Assembly: GCF_047663525.1 (NCBI RefSeq)
Contig: NC_092593.1
Coordinates: 30,716,501 to 30,780,500 of the forward strand
Source: Anas platyrhynchos
Lineage: Eukaryota > Chordata > Aves > Anseriformes > Anatidae
Length of the DNA: 64,000 bases
Direction: 5' to 3'
Below the pieces are notes generated by a model. That model was given only the letters and a program-made list of their open reading frames with translations. It made no database searches and was not told the origin of the DNA. Every line of letters begins with the position of its first letter. The first letter of the stretch is position 1. Positions 1 to 10,825 of the stretch are shown one piece after another. A program made the position numbers and the translations under genes.

Positions 1-226
1 GGAAAAATCACACAAAAAGCTTGTGTTGCTCCTCTTTCATCAACTAGATGAGTTTTGTTATGGGTCTGTTTTGTTTCTTTTACTCTGCAGATCTCTTTAA
101 TGAAAGTGTGCTGCGAGAGCAGGACATCACTAAAACAGCCTGTCCTGCGTGTGCTTTTTGCTACAAAGGTGGCAGCAGAAATATCTCTAACTTGGGTCTT
201 TTCTTTGGATCCTGTTTGTTCCGTAG
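1..226 (+). other. 3' end of the last ACKR3 intron, with two candidate splice acceptors
   Basis: ACKR3 in vertebrates has its whole reading frame in the last exon, preceded by 5'UTR exon(s), so the start of the window is expected to be intron. Two acceptor-like sites are visible. One is a pyrimidine-rich run ending in CTGCAG at 85-90. The other is a T-rich run ending in CCGTAG at 221-226. The second would leave a 27-base leader before the ATG. I favour it because a short leader on the coding exon fits what I recall of mammalian ACKR3; this is inference. The upstream noncoding exon and the promoter lie outside the window. Confidence 0.55.
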
Positions 227-253
227 GTCACTCGAACCCTGAAGCGAGCGAAC

Positions 254-1348
254 ATGAGTGCACTTGATTTGACTTCAATCCTTGATTTCCTGGAGAAGGC
301 CAACTTAACGGAGATCAACTGGATGTGCAACAACAGCGACTGCATCACGGTCGACGCGACAACATGCCCGGGCACACTGAACAAGAGCGCCCTGCTCTAC
401 ACCCTCTCCTTCTTCTGCATTTTTATCTTTGTCATAGGGCTGGTGGCCAACTCCGTCGTGGTGTGGGTCAATCTGCAAGCCAAAATGACTGGTTACGAAA
501 CCCACCTCTACATCTTCAACTTGGCTGTCGCCGACCTGTGTGTCGTCATCACCCTTCCCGTCTGGGTTGTCTCCCTTGTCCAGCATAACCAGTGGCACAT
601 GGGAGAAATCACGTGCAAGATAACTCACCTGATATTTTCCATCAACTTGTACGGCAGCATCTTCTTCCTGGCATGCATGAGCGTGGACCGCTACCTCTCA
701 GTTGCCTACTTCACCAGTTCCAGCAATCGCAAGCAGAAGATAGTCCGTCGCTGCATCTGCATCCTGGTGTGGCTTCTTGCCTTCTCCGCATCTCTCCCAG
801 ACACCTATTTCCTTAAGACAGTCTCCTCCAACAACGAAACCTATTGCCGTCCCGTCTATCCCGAGGAGAGCTTCAAAGAGTGGTTGATCGGCATGGAGCT
901 CATCTCCGTCGTGCTGGGCTTTCTTATCCCGTTCCCAGTCATTGCCCTCTTCTACTTCCTCCTCGCCAAGGCCATCTCAGCCTCCAGCGACCAGGAGAGG
1001 AAGAGCAGCGGGAAGATCATTTTCTCCTACGTGGTTGTGTTTCTCGTCTGCTGGCTGCCCTACCACGCGACTGTCCTTCTTGACATCTTCTATAGCCTTC
1101 ATTTCATACCCTTCAGCTGTCAAATGGAGAACTTCTTGTACGCCACGCTTCACATCACCCAGTGTTTCTCTCTAGTCCATTGCTGCGTCAACCCCATCCT
1201 GTACAGCTTCATTAACCGCAACTACAGATACGAGCTCATGAAGGCCTTTATTTTCAAGTACTCTGCCAAAACTGGCCTCACGAAGCTTATCGATGCTTCC
1301 AGAGTGTCGGAAGCAGAATACTCTGCTCTGGAGCAAAATGCCAAATGA
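254..1348 (+). CDS. Atypical chemokine receptor 3 (CXCR7/RDC1), complete single-exon CDS
   Basis: This is a 364-residue seven-transmembrane receptor, close in length to mammalian ACKR3 (362). The family binds CXCL12 and CXCL11, signals mainly through beta-arrestin and scavenges chemokine at the plasma membrane and in endosomes. Visible features: an extracellular N-terminus with glycosylation sequons at N17, N26 and N43; TM1 about 48-72; the TM2 LAVAD motif with D94; the TM3 cysteine C121, expected to pair with ECL2 C198; a DRYLSV box at 145-150 in place of the usual DRYLAIV; D183 in the SLPD motif at the top of TM4, a ligand-binding position in the family; a further sequon at N194; CWLPY at 266-270 in TM6; NPILY at 313-317 in TM7; and a Ser/Thr-containing C-tail ending in NAK. 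The altered DRY region fits the family's poor G-protein coupling. The ATG has A at -3. No frameshift or premature stop is present. The tail from about 321 is typical of ACKR3 and makes confusion with CXCR4 or CCR paralogues unlikely. Confidence 0.97.
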   Translation: MSALDLTSILDFLEKANLTEINWMCNNSDCITVDATTCPGTLNKSALLYTLSFFCIFIFVIGLVANSVVVWVNLQAKMTGYETHLYIFNLAVADLCVVITLPVWVVSLVQHNQWHMGEITCKITHLIFSINLYGSIFFLACMSVDRYLSVAYFTSSSNRKQKIVRRCICILVWLLAFSASLPDTYFLKTVSSNNETYCRPVYPEESFKEWLIGMELISVVLGFLIPFPVIALFYFLLAKAISASSDQERKSSGKIIFSYVVVFLVCWLPYHATVLLDIFYSLHFIPFSCQMENFLYATLHITQCFSLVHCCVNPILYSFINRNYRYELMKAFIFKYSAKTGLTKLIDASRVSEAEYSALEQNAK

Positions 1349-2183
1349 CTGCAGCTCCGTAAAGAACCCTCCTTGACTCTCTGACTTTTTTTTTTCCCCC
1401 TCTCCCCATGCTTGTTATGAACGGGGCATGAATTACAGCCTACAGAAGAGAAATAGCAAACTGTAATTTAAGAGTAGAATCGGGTGCAAAATGGAAGTGG
1501 TACCAAAATGAAGCATTTTGTTGCTGTGTTTTGTTTGATCTCCTCCTAGCCCAGTCTGGACTTCTTGACAATGCTATGCAAATGGAAATGACTTCCTAGC
1601 AGACAAAGCCATTGTGTACTATAGATAACATGCATTTTCAGGATAAGCTTGTTCCTTCCACATGTAGATTTCCCCCTCGTCTCATTGTATATGTTATATA
1701 TATAGTGTGTTGTATTTAAAAGCTCAAGACTTTATTTTCTGGCTATTGGTGTACCTTATACAATTGTATTTGAAATTTAAATATATTTTTATCATGTATT
1801 TGAAGTATATTGCTGATGAGTGTATTCGGAGTGCTGTAGTCCGAGTGTTAGGATGCCATTTGGTTTTACCTAGGATAGGTAAGAGGATGACAACAAATAG
1901 CAGTACAGAAATGATCTCGTACCTGCGTCCTCGCTGGCTGGCACACTTTATTGACCACAGCTTTATGTGGCGGTTGTACCCACGTGTCTGGAGCATGAAA
2001 TGTATGTATTGTAATATAGTTACCATCATGTTAAAATTAACAATATTGTAAGAGTTGTGAACTCCTACGTCCGTACTTCACAAGGCTGTATCCTTATGCA
2101 CAGAATGAATGATCTTACTTCTGAGAGTTGTCTCTATTTGTAAGTTATTTTTGTAAAATAAAAAGCTGGAAAAACTTTACCTA
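1349..2183 (+). other. ACKR3 3' untranslated region
   Basis: About 830 bases from the TGA to the first good poly(A) signal. The sequence becomes strongly AT-rich after about 1680, with runs such as TATATATATAG near 1695 and several ATTTA or ATTTTTA elements near 1770-1800 and 2140-2155. These could act as AU-rich stability elements, but that is inference. A T10-C5 tract lies at 1386-1400 just after the stop. No open frame here resembles protein. The 3' boundary is inferred from the poly(A) signal and the downstream GT-rich stretch. Confidence 0.8.
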
Positions 2184-2206
2184 GTCCTAGTGGTTTGACT
2201 TGTTTT
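2157..2206 (+). terminator. ACKR3 polyadenylation signal and downstream GT-rich element
   Basis: A canonical AATAAA at 2157-2162 is followed after about 25-45 bases by a G/T-rich stretch (TGGTTTGACTTG, around 2190-2202). This is the usual arrangement for cleavage and polyadenylation, with the cut expected near 2175-2185. It is the first canonical hexamer downstream of the stop codon in a sensible context. Confidence 0.8.
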
Positions 2207-4964
2207 TCCTCTCCCTACCGTCCTTCTCCGTAGAAAAAAAAGCCCCAAAGAAGAAGTTGCAAAGCTGCCTACCAGACTTTCTTTGATGTGGGAGCAAACA
2301 GGTCGGTTGTTGGTTGTGTTTTTCTGATGTTTGTTGATGGTGGGCAGAGACCATTGAATGAGGAATGCGAGGCGGCACCGGTGAGCGGTGAGAGGGGAAG
2401 GGGTGGGAGGAACCGGTCTGTGGAAGAATGTGCTCTTCGGGAAGGTAAAGCTGATGGATTTATAAGGTTAAAGCTGTTAGCAGTGATGAAAAGCCATGTC
2501 TGTAGCTTAGAAATAAACATTTGGAGCAAAAATATGTAAGTACGCAAATGGAGCGGCATTCAGGCTCATCAGGGTTCAATCCTCTGCAGTTTTTGCTTGC
2601 AGTGGAATTTGGGGGTTGGCAGTCCTGAGAGCATTAAATCCCTTTTTATCTCTTCTTCTCTTTGTTACGGCTTGCTTTGAATTTCCAGTGTCATATTGTG
2701 AAAGTGTGGGGCGAGATTCAGCCGGTGCAGGATGCATGAAGCAGGCCTTTAAGCCAGTGAAACCACTCGCAGAACGGATGTCTTCGTCCCAGGACAAGGT
2801 AACCAATGTGAAATCGATGTCACCGATTGCTGCTGCTGGTTTGCGTGGTTTGCAATTCCAGCACAACGACGGCTGCTTAAAGGTTACACTTTAATTCCTG
2901 TTCTGAACAAAGTCATAACATCCGTCTGACATCCTAACAGCCAAACAATTTTATAGCGACTGTATTCTGTTCCTTTATGGTGATTTACTGGCTTCCCAAA
3001 GATGATGCTATACAAATAGAGGTTTGCCAGTGCTGCAGAGTCTGCTATCCTCTCCTGGCACTCGCTGCTTTTAAAAAGCAGCAGGCTGTCTCCAAACGGA
3101 GCAGCCTGTGGCTGCAAGGAAAGTGCTCCCTCATACCAATTGCTAGAATTGGATATGTGTCCCCTCACCAAAGCTGCTCTGGCTCCTGGTGCTGGGCTGT
3201 GCCTGCAGCACGTTGCTCTGCAGGTCTTACAGCAGCAGAGCTCTTCCAGTTCAGGTCCTGGCTCAGGCTGGATGACGTTTCCCTGTGATGCTCGAGTTGG
3301 CAGAATTTCATGGCTTTTTCTTCACAGTTTGCAGCTCGCAGCACAGCATCAGCCCTAGAGATCTTGGGTAGTGCTGAGCCTTGGGGAGGTTCTGCGGGCT
3401 GGACAGTCTGCAGGTGTTGCGGCACGATAACCCCAGCTGGTGTTCACGTTGGGAACAAAAGGATCGTTCTGCCCCCATTGGAGTCTGATGTGACGGAGGA
3501 TTCTTCATCGGTAACAGGTGAGTGAAAATGTGTGTCCTCAAGAAGAAGCATCTGTGACTCCCAGTGATGGATGTGGTGGCTGTTGTGGTCTTGTCTGGCC
3601 CAAATGTCCTGGTCCTGGAGCCAGGGCTGTGACAAAGGGTCTGTGCTTTGTCCCACCGTTAAGTGCAGGGCTTGAGGGACTGATCCCATGCCCAGGGATT
3701 TCCCTCGCTCCTCTGGCAGCTACAGGTGTGCAGCAGGCTCAGGTCCTCCCTTCTGCAGGAGGTCAAATCCACTGTGTAAAAGCCTCGTTGGAAAAATGAG
3801 TAAGAATCAAATGTAAGGTGTCCTAATCCACGTCGGAACAAGTCCTCCTGCTTAACTGCTGGGCTTTATGGCCAAAAGGATCCCAGCACTGTCAGGCTCC
3901 ACGTGCCTCGGAGGCAGGCGCTGAGCAAATAAAAATACATCTGCTCCGTGAGAAAGGATATATATTTTTTTATAGAAAGTGCAGTCCTGCTTTATTGTTA
4001 CTCAAACACAGATTTCCTTTTATGAGCCATAAACGACATTCAGGTGTAGCGCAGCGACTTTAAATCAGATCCTCTGGCAACCATCGAGATAATGGGTTGT
4101 AAGAAACGCCTAACAGGCTAACTGGCCCCTTTCTCCTCTGGCTAATTCATGGTTTCAATGCTGCTGACTTTAGATACTAGCCTTTGATGAGTTCACTGAG
4201 CATAAAAGCCATTTAAAGTTACTAAGAAGCAAGAAATAACTCAGCTGTGAGCAATATTTAAGCACGTGTCCGCGGCAGCGCTGCCAAAGCCAGATCTTAA
4301 TCTGTTTCAGAGAGCTACTTGATGAGGCGAATGGGACTGGTGCAAGGTGCTTTGAGCACTGGGGCTTGCCCCTGCGTGAAGCACAAGCTGGGAGGGGTTT
4401 TGGGGGGGGGGAACTGACTTGTTTAGCCTCACCACAGAGACCCCAACGTGCTTCAGAGCTCGCTGCTGCATTGCGATGTGCGGCTGGGGAGCGTCTGAGC
4501 CAGAGTCTGCTCTGATTTACACCCTGGATTTGCAGTAGAATAATGCTGCTGATTTGAAGGGAGCTCTTCAGGATTTATAGGGCTTTTTATAAGCAGGGTC
4601 GGGATTTTTAGCAATAATCCCGGACAAATGTATGTGTGTGAGTGCATATGTGCGCATCTGCATCGCTAACGCAACGTAATGCCCATGTACAGCACTAAGA
4701 CAAAGATGTAATAATGGCAACCAAACAGATAACAGCAAAGTGAAATTGCTTTTGCAAAAGCACTGCTATTACAGAGCTATAATATGATTCAAACCAGGCT
4801 CACAAAGATCTCGTGATGGATAATCCAGATGTAACCCCAAAGCAAGCAGACCTTTCCAAGGCCCACGGTCACAAGAAAAATCCATCTCCTTCTGTTTTGG
4901 TAGCTGCTGTTTGAACAGAAATCACTTTTTTTGTTCCTCATTTAATTAGTAGGGTTTGATCCTC
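2207..4964. other. Intergenic stretch downstream of ACKR3, no gene recognised
   Basis: Open frames are short (under 105 codons), occur on both strands and have no recognisable domain. Single-copy-looking AT-moderate sequence dominates. A run of ten G follows a T-rich purine/pyrimidine patch at 4402-4411. The segment 4080-4300 is AT-rich with TAAT and TTTAAA-type sites and reads like unique, possibly conserved DNA, but I cannot test conservation. No interspersed repeat was recognised. Confidence 0.6.
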
Positions 4965-4997
4965 TTTTTTTTTTTTTTTTTTCTTTTTTTTCCACAG
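4965..4997 (+). repeat. Long poly(T) tract ending in a strong acceptor-like CACAG
   Basis: Eighteen T (4965-4982), one C, then eight T are followed by CCACAG ending at 4997. Read on the + strand it is an exceptionally strong polypyrimidine tract plus AG. Read on the - strand it is an A-rich tail, but no poly(A) signal precedes it on that strand, so a retroposed copy is not supported. It may be an ordinary homopolymer. Confidence 0.6.
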
Positions 4998-7189
4998 AAT
5001 TATGGGGAATACATGCAAGGCCGTAGATAAAGGCTTCCATCCTGGAAATGCTCTGACTTCCCAGTACCAGAGATACCAACATCCATCCATCCATAGAGGG
5101 ACAGCTCACCGATGGCAGGTTTTGATGCTCTCCCTCGTACAGCTCAACCAGTATCACGGCACAGGGGCGGGATGCTCTTCAACCCTCAAGGGCGAGCATC
5201 AGCCTGAGGCCTTGCTGGATATGTTTTTTGCAGAAAAGCGCTGGGAAACCAGCCAGCCCCTCTGCAGATGCCAGTGGGCTTAGGACTGATGAGAAGCACG
5301 AGATCGGTGCCACTCAGCGGGTCCGCTTCGGCAGAGCATCGTGCCGGCTGTACGTCAAGCGGTTCTTGACGTCGGCTGGTTCTGAGCCAACGCTGATGAT
5401 GGATGCTTTTACCTCTCCCCTCTAGGTTAGGGAGAGAAAAACAAAACCCCATCATGTTTGCTGTCTGTACAGTGCTGTTTCCAGACTAAAGAAAAAGAGT
5501 TAAATTACATTTTATCAGAACAATGCCGACAACAGCAAAGGTCAGGAAACTTTCAAGTAAGGTCACCCTATCGATTGCAACAGTGAAAGGATAGACATCA
5601 AATGCTTTGCCATGAAAGGCTGAAAAGAAGTAAATTCAGCATGATATATTGAAACTCAAGTCTCTTTCATATGTTGCAGAGCCTCTGACATAGCAGGTTT
5701 ACTGTTCAAGCTGTGATATGTTGCCTTGCCAACATATATTCTGAGTTATCCAAGCAGATTTAATGTTTTTGCAGTTGCGACTTTTCCCTTTTTTGGGGGG
5801 CACTTTGCTTTTTCTTTTCAAAAAAATTGTTGCAGAAGATTTCAAACCTACCTAGGAAATGACCTTAATCAATTTAGTTCCACCGACGAGTATGAAAACT
5901 CAGATCTTTCTTTTTGCTTTCTCTAAACATTGTCTTGGCTGCTTTGAGGAGGGTGACCAAGTCACAGCTTGACGGAAAAGTGCATTTTGTTGTGCTTTTT
6001 TTTTTTTTTTTAACCCATCCAAGTGGCAGCTATGTTTTGTCCAGAAGGATTGACGTGACTGACAAGTGCTTTGAATTTCTAAACTCCAAGGTCTCAAAAT
6101 GCATGAAAAGCGCATGACACACACACAAAAATGTAAATCTCTGAAAAACAAGCACCAACTACACACACGCACACAAAAAAAAAAAATTCGGCAAAAGGGT
6201 GACAGACGTTGCATTCATTTCTTCCCCCCCCTCCCCTTTTTCTTTTTAATAAGTCAGTGTTTTTGGGCCACCTACAGGCACATTTATGTCTTCTGCAGTG
6301 GGGAATCTGGATACACAAAAAGCCAAAGCCACAGCCGCCGTGCATCAGCATGGATCTATCTGTTTTTTGGGGTTACGGCTCCCTTCACAGCAGCGTGCAG
6401 AGATCTGTTCCCATCGGCTCCGTATCGATCAGGGTGACACCCTGGGCCTTTGTCCAGCAGGGAAAACGCTTGGATGTTCTCGTTATTTAGCACCTGGTTT
6501 GCTGTAGTGCCAGGAGCACGAACCCGTTGAGCTGGGCTTTTTTGCTCTGTCTGAACAAATGCAGCTGGTGGCGGTGCTGAAGGTGGGCGAGGTGAGGTTG
6601 GACTCGTGGAGATGAGATGTCCGGGGTGGCCGCAGCGTGGGGCTGTGCTCGGTGCTGTGCAGAGGGAGAATCGAGTCACCTGGGGCTGCTGCAGGCTGCT
6701 TCGTTGCAGGTTTGCTGCTGCAGAGCAGGAGGTGAGGGAGGGAAGGATTCATGCTGAAGGGAGATTTCTGGTCTCCCGACCAGCAAGCCAGGGTTGCACC
6801 CCTACTGCTGTCATTGCCTCTCACTGCCTGGGGTGAAACCAGGGGCAAAGGGGATTTGCTCAGCTCAGGATTATCCGTGACAGAGGAATGATCCTGCTCT
6901 TCAGGACATCGTATTCCTTTTTTTTTTTTTTCTCCCTGAATCAAGGGCTAATGAAACATCTGCAAGCACAGCACCTGAACGTGGGCCACGACTTCACACT
7001 AAGCAGCCCATAATTCCTCTGCAGCATGGTCACGGTCCCTCCAGGCTCTGTTTTTCCATGCAGCCTCCCTCGAAAGCCAACACAATGAAAGGTACAGGAA
7101 TCCTGTGCTGCACAGAAGATGCTGAGCCCTCGAGGACGTGGAGCTGAGCTCCTTTCTCTATTCCCAGCCAACTCGTTTCAATGGCTGGC
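4998..7189. other. Intergenic stretch, no gene recognised
   Basis: It contains a CpG-dense 100-base patch (about 5290-5400) that includes the inverted repeat listed separately. Other content is T16 at 5996-6011, short CA runs at 6116-6128 and 6160-6175 ending in A12 (6175-6186), a C/T-rich run at 6221-6247 and T14 at 6918-6931. The longest open frame is 153 codons on the - strand (6483-6944); it is Ser/Pro-rich, matches no family I recognise and is probably chance. Confidence 0.55.
5352..5372. promoter_or_regulatory. Perfect 8-bp inverted repeat containing CRE-like half sites
   Basis: ACGTCAAG and its exact reverse complement CTTGACGT are separated by the five bases CGGTT. Each arm carries the CREB/ATF half-site core CGTCA or TGACG. 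It sits in a CpG-dense patch flanked by two copies of a CGGCTG motif. A regulatory function is inference; the palindrome itself is exact. Confidence 0.35.
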
Positions 7190-7450
7190 TTGAATTTCAA
7201 GGTTGCCCCGTCGCTTTGGCGGGGGGCGGAGGTGGTGCTTTTATAAAGAGGGTGGTGATGGAAAGAAAGTTTCTCTCCTCATTTCCCGTCCCGTCTGGCC
7301 CGGTGAATGCAGCATTTTTGGTTGACAGGTTCGGAGGGGCGAGGGAGGCAGTCAGTCGGAAACATCGATTCTGCAGGAGCTCAAGGATCGCCCGCCGCCG
7401 CTTCCTCTTGGTTCAGCTCGGCTGCTTCATCATGGGCCCGGAGTGGTTGC
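7190..7450 (+). promoter_or_regulatory. CpG-rich block with a TATA-like box, candidate promoter
   Basis: About 17 CpG dinucleotides occur in roughly 240 bases, near the number expected from base composition, whereas most of the window is CpG-depleted. TTTATAAAG lies at 7240-7248 and a pyrimidine-rich TTCTCTCCTC at 7271-7280, where a start site would be expected. A donor-like ATTGTGAGT lies at 7543-7551. No protein frame of note follows, so if this is a promoter it would be for a noncoding RNA. Confidence 0.3.
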
Positions 7451-10400
7451 TTTAATGGGAGGAATCTCTACCTTCCCTTTGCAGTGAATCGATGACAAGC
7501 TGGGGTGTTTCGGATTCCTTCTTCCAGGGGAGAATGGCGCTCATTGTGAGTCTGGAGAATAACACAGCAAAAAGGGAGGCTCTTCCCCACGCACGCTCCA
7601 GCTCTCTTGGCCAAGAGGCAGGCTTGCTCTGCACGTCTCAGCCACGTCGTGTTTTGGCATCGCTCGAGGCTTCCTAAACCTCGCCTGACAGTTGTCTTTC
7701 TGCGGAGGGGAATGCCAGGCACTGTTTGTCCAGTCAAATTACAGGAGGAAGGTGATGGAGCCTCGCAGATCCCCGGGAAAGGAGGAGAAGTGAGTGTTTA
7801 GTGAGAAAAGCAGCCCCGATGGCTTCCTTTGGTGAGCTGCATCCCTCCCTTCACCTGTCTCCTCATGGATCTGCCGTCATCCCCTTGCACTGGGTCATAT
7901 CAAAGTCCTGCTTTTGCAAAAGATGCTTCGGGATGAAAGCCTGTAGTTTGGGCTGGAAACTCTGACAGGCAAAACATCCTGAACGTCTGAGAGAGGTGAC
8001 TGCTTGGCTCAGCCCCTGAAAATTTAGATGCGAACCTGAAGTGTATTAAATGTTCTCCAGGGAGGGGTTTCACACTCAAAAAGCTTTGTGAGATTTCCAG
8101 CATTTGCTGCTTCCAGTCAGGCTGGGATCCAAAAGTGCAAAGGCCCGTGAAAGTGATTAATAAAGAACGAAAACCAGACCCTGAGACAGGTTCAGCTCCA
8201 CGACTCCTCTCAGTTGTAGGCGCCCTCTCTGCCGGCTTGCAGAAGCCTCACTGGGGTACATTTGCTCACGTAAAGCTGAAAGCCCACCCTTGAAACTGGG
8301 CCTAACCCAGGGTGCTGCTTGTATAAGGGATAAGAGCCTCTCCAGGTGGATACTGCGAGGTGTCCATCCACATAAGTGGGTTATGCACCTACGTGTGGCT
8401 GCAGAGCCTGCTCCAGATAATTCAGTGTAAGGGAATGGGATTTATTTGCCTGGGCAGGTGCTTCTGTAGCCGCAGCTTTCTCCCTGCAGTTTGTCATGGT
8501 GCTTGATAGCAGCCTCCTTTCTCTTGTTATGTCATGGAGGAAGTCCCAAGTGCCTCGTGGCCTGGATTTCTTCTTTCTTTTCTTGATGCCCCCTCTGCTC
8601 TCTGAGACCGGCGGCGTTTTGGCTGCGGCATGCACTAGACCTCGGAGGTGCCTGGGGAAGGGGAGGCTCTTTCCTGCTCAAGTCAAGAAGTGATTTGGAG
8701 CTGTCTGCATTGTGCGTGACGAAAGTCTAAGGCAGAGACTCCCTTGGAGACCGTATAGCCCCAAATATGAATGGCCATCGCATGGAATATAAAAGGAAGC
8801 AAATGCCTGCGATTGTAAGTCAGGCTTTGGTGCAGATTTAGCCTTTGCTGGAAAGCAGCCCTGGCTTGAAGGGTCCTGCTCTCTGGCTGTGCATCTTCGG
8901 ATCCATTCCCACGTGTTGAGTGTTGTTCCAACGCAGAGGCAGCTCCTGTGAATAACCATCCATCACTGGATCCCCATCCATCCCCGAGGGATGCCCCCTC
9001 TGAGTTGCAGGCAGCGCTGCTGTGCTCGCGGTGATTTACAGGGTGAGAAATCTTGGCCTTGCTGAATCCAATGGGATATCACTGACAAATGGGAGCTGGT
9101 CTCCGCTCAGCTAGTCCTGACCTGTAAGGTCAGACCCTTCGGGCCATCAGGGCTTCCAGATCCGTAAAGGTTGCCTCTGACCTCTTGTAATTTTCAGCTG
9201 TTCAGAGAGTTGGGACACCCAGCAAAGGTACAGCGAGCTCTCCTGGGGCTTGTGTGGTTGGTGTAATGAGGTCTCAGTCTGATGCACTATGGCAACAGAA
9301 ATCATTGCTAAGAATGAAACGGTCATCAATAAAAATCACGTACTGAAATTAGCTTTTTTCTACTCCTCAGCTAATATCAAGTCAGCCATTGGGGAGAGAG
9401 GAGGTAGAAACATGCAGCACCTGCAGAACTGCTGCCTGGGTGCTCACCAAGCCCTCCTGACTGCTTCGGGTGAGTGACCGACCACTTCCACTTCACAAGG
9501 CGTTGGGTTACATCCACGCACTTAGAAGAAAAACCTAAAACCTTTTCAGCTCGGGTGATGATGGAAAAGGGAAATTTCAACAAACTGTAAGTCATCAAAT
9601 CCGTGTTACATGAGAATCTTTGTTAGGCATTTTAACACTCAGCCCGCCTTATTGACAGCTAAGGTTGGAGGAAGGCAGCAAGGCAGACAAAACAAGACTC
9701 ACAGAGGTAACCCTCTAGCCAGTGCCTCACAGGAGAACAAGGCTGGAGACAACCAGCAGAAGAACAGCAAAGCTCGTGACTGTTTCCAGGCCCCATGGTT
9801 CACAGGTAAGGAATTTTTCTGCCTCTTGCTGCCTTGTGATGTACTTCATTGGTTCCTGTCTTAACAGAAACACGTTCAGATTTGATTTTGTGTTGGTGTT
9901 ATTCAAGCTTTTTAGTAGTGTGTGGTCTTTGGTTGCTTTTGTTGTTAATTTGCAGGGGGTAAAGATGAGAGCATGGGTTTAGGAGAGCCAAGGAGCCCGT
10001 GTTGAAGTGGCAGTGCTCTGCACAATTAGTTAGCAGGACAGGCAGCTGGTTGATAACCAGCTCTGGATTTATCAGGATAGATGAAACTCATGGGAGGTGT
10101 TCTGCTGGAATTGTTTGTATGCGCTCTCCCTCTGCCTTGTGTTGCTCTCCTCACCTTCTCCTGCCTCTTGGAAACTCGGGGCTGATTACCCTGCACCTTC
10201 CCGTTGGTCCCAGGGGCCTTATCTCAGCTTTGCATCTGGGCAGCTTTGACCCAGTGTGGTGTAAATGCCTGAAGTAACTAGGAAAATAAAACTAACATTC
10301 ACACTTTTAAGGAAAAGGTACAGCATTGAAGAGGCTTTCAGGGTAGGGCATAACTGCATTATCTGAGCATTCCCTAGGCTCCCAACCTTAGATGCTATCG

Positions 10401-10548
10401 CGCTGGGGAAACTTGGTGTGCTAGCTCTAAGGAACACCACGGAGCGTAAAGTGGAGTGGAGACACCACGGCTAGGCTCTGTAATCAGGTGGGGCCTCGAT
10501 TGTTCTTGTGCACAAAGCTGCACTTTTTGCCACCCTAAGCCAAAGACC
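7451..10548. other. Intergenic stretch, no gene recognised
   Basis: Only short open frames occur here, overlapping on both strands and without recognisable domains. No interspersed repeat was recognised. The one striking short site is the everted nuclear-receptor repeat at 9118-9132. Confidence 0.6.
9118..9132. promoter_or_regulatory. Everted repeat of AGGTCA half sites with 3-bp spacing
   Basis: TGACCT, three bases (GTA), then AGGTCA form a perfect everted repeat of the nuclear-receptor consensus half site. Such elements can bind dimers of RAR, TR, RXR or related receptors. Whether this one is used cannot be seen from sequence. Confidence 0.3.
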
Positions 10549-10825
10549 TGTCATGTTTTGACAAATGCTGTACCCTAGTGTACTTTTTGCTCATTATAAT
10601 ATCATTATAATACCAAAACACACCTCCATCCCAAAAGCTACCCGCCTCCAAGGTGCGACCACCCCTCACTGAGCATGCGCCCTGAATTTCTCGGAGCCTA
10701 TTACTTTAAACGGAGACGGGAAAACTTTACACCAATCATAACTAAGATATGCTTGACTAGAGCCACTCAAGCTCCACCTAAAAGATAGAAAATAATATAA
10801 ATTGGCCCAAGAGAGAGGGGATGTT

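Noticed and set aside
305..1175. Several open frames inside ACKR3 in other frames and on the opposite strand
   Set aside because: They are shadows of the GC-rich receptor coding sequence and have no family resemblance.
2571..2582. GGTTCAATCC, similar to a tRNA B box
   Set aside because: There is no A box at the right distance and no cloverleaf could be drawn around it.
5002..5283. 93-codon frame directly after the strong acceptor-like site at 4997
   Set aside because: No recognisable domain and no coding-like conservation evidence; kept only as a possible noncoding exon boundary.
6483..6944. 153-codon - strand frame
   Set aside because: Ser/Pro-rich composition without domain or start context; typical chance frame in GC-moderate DNA.
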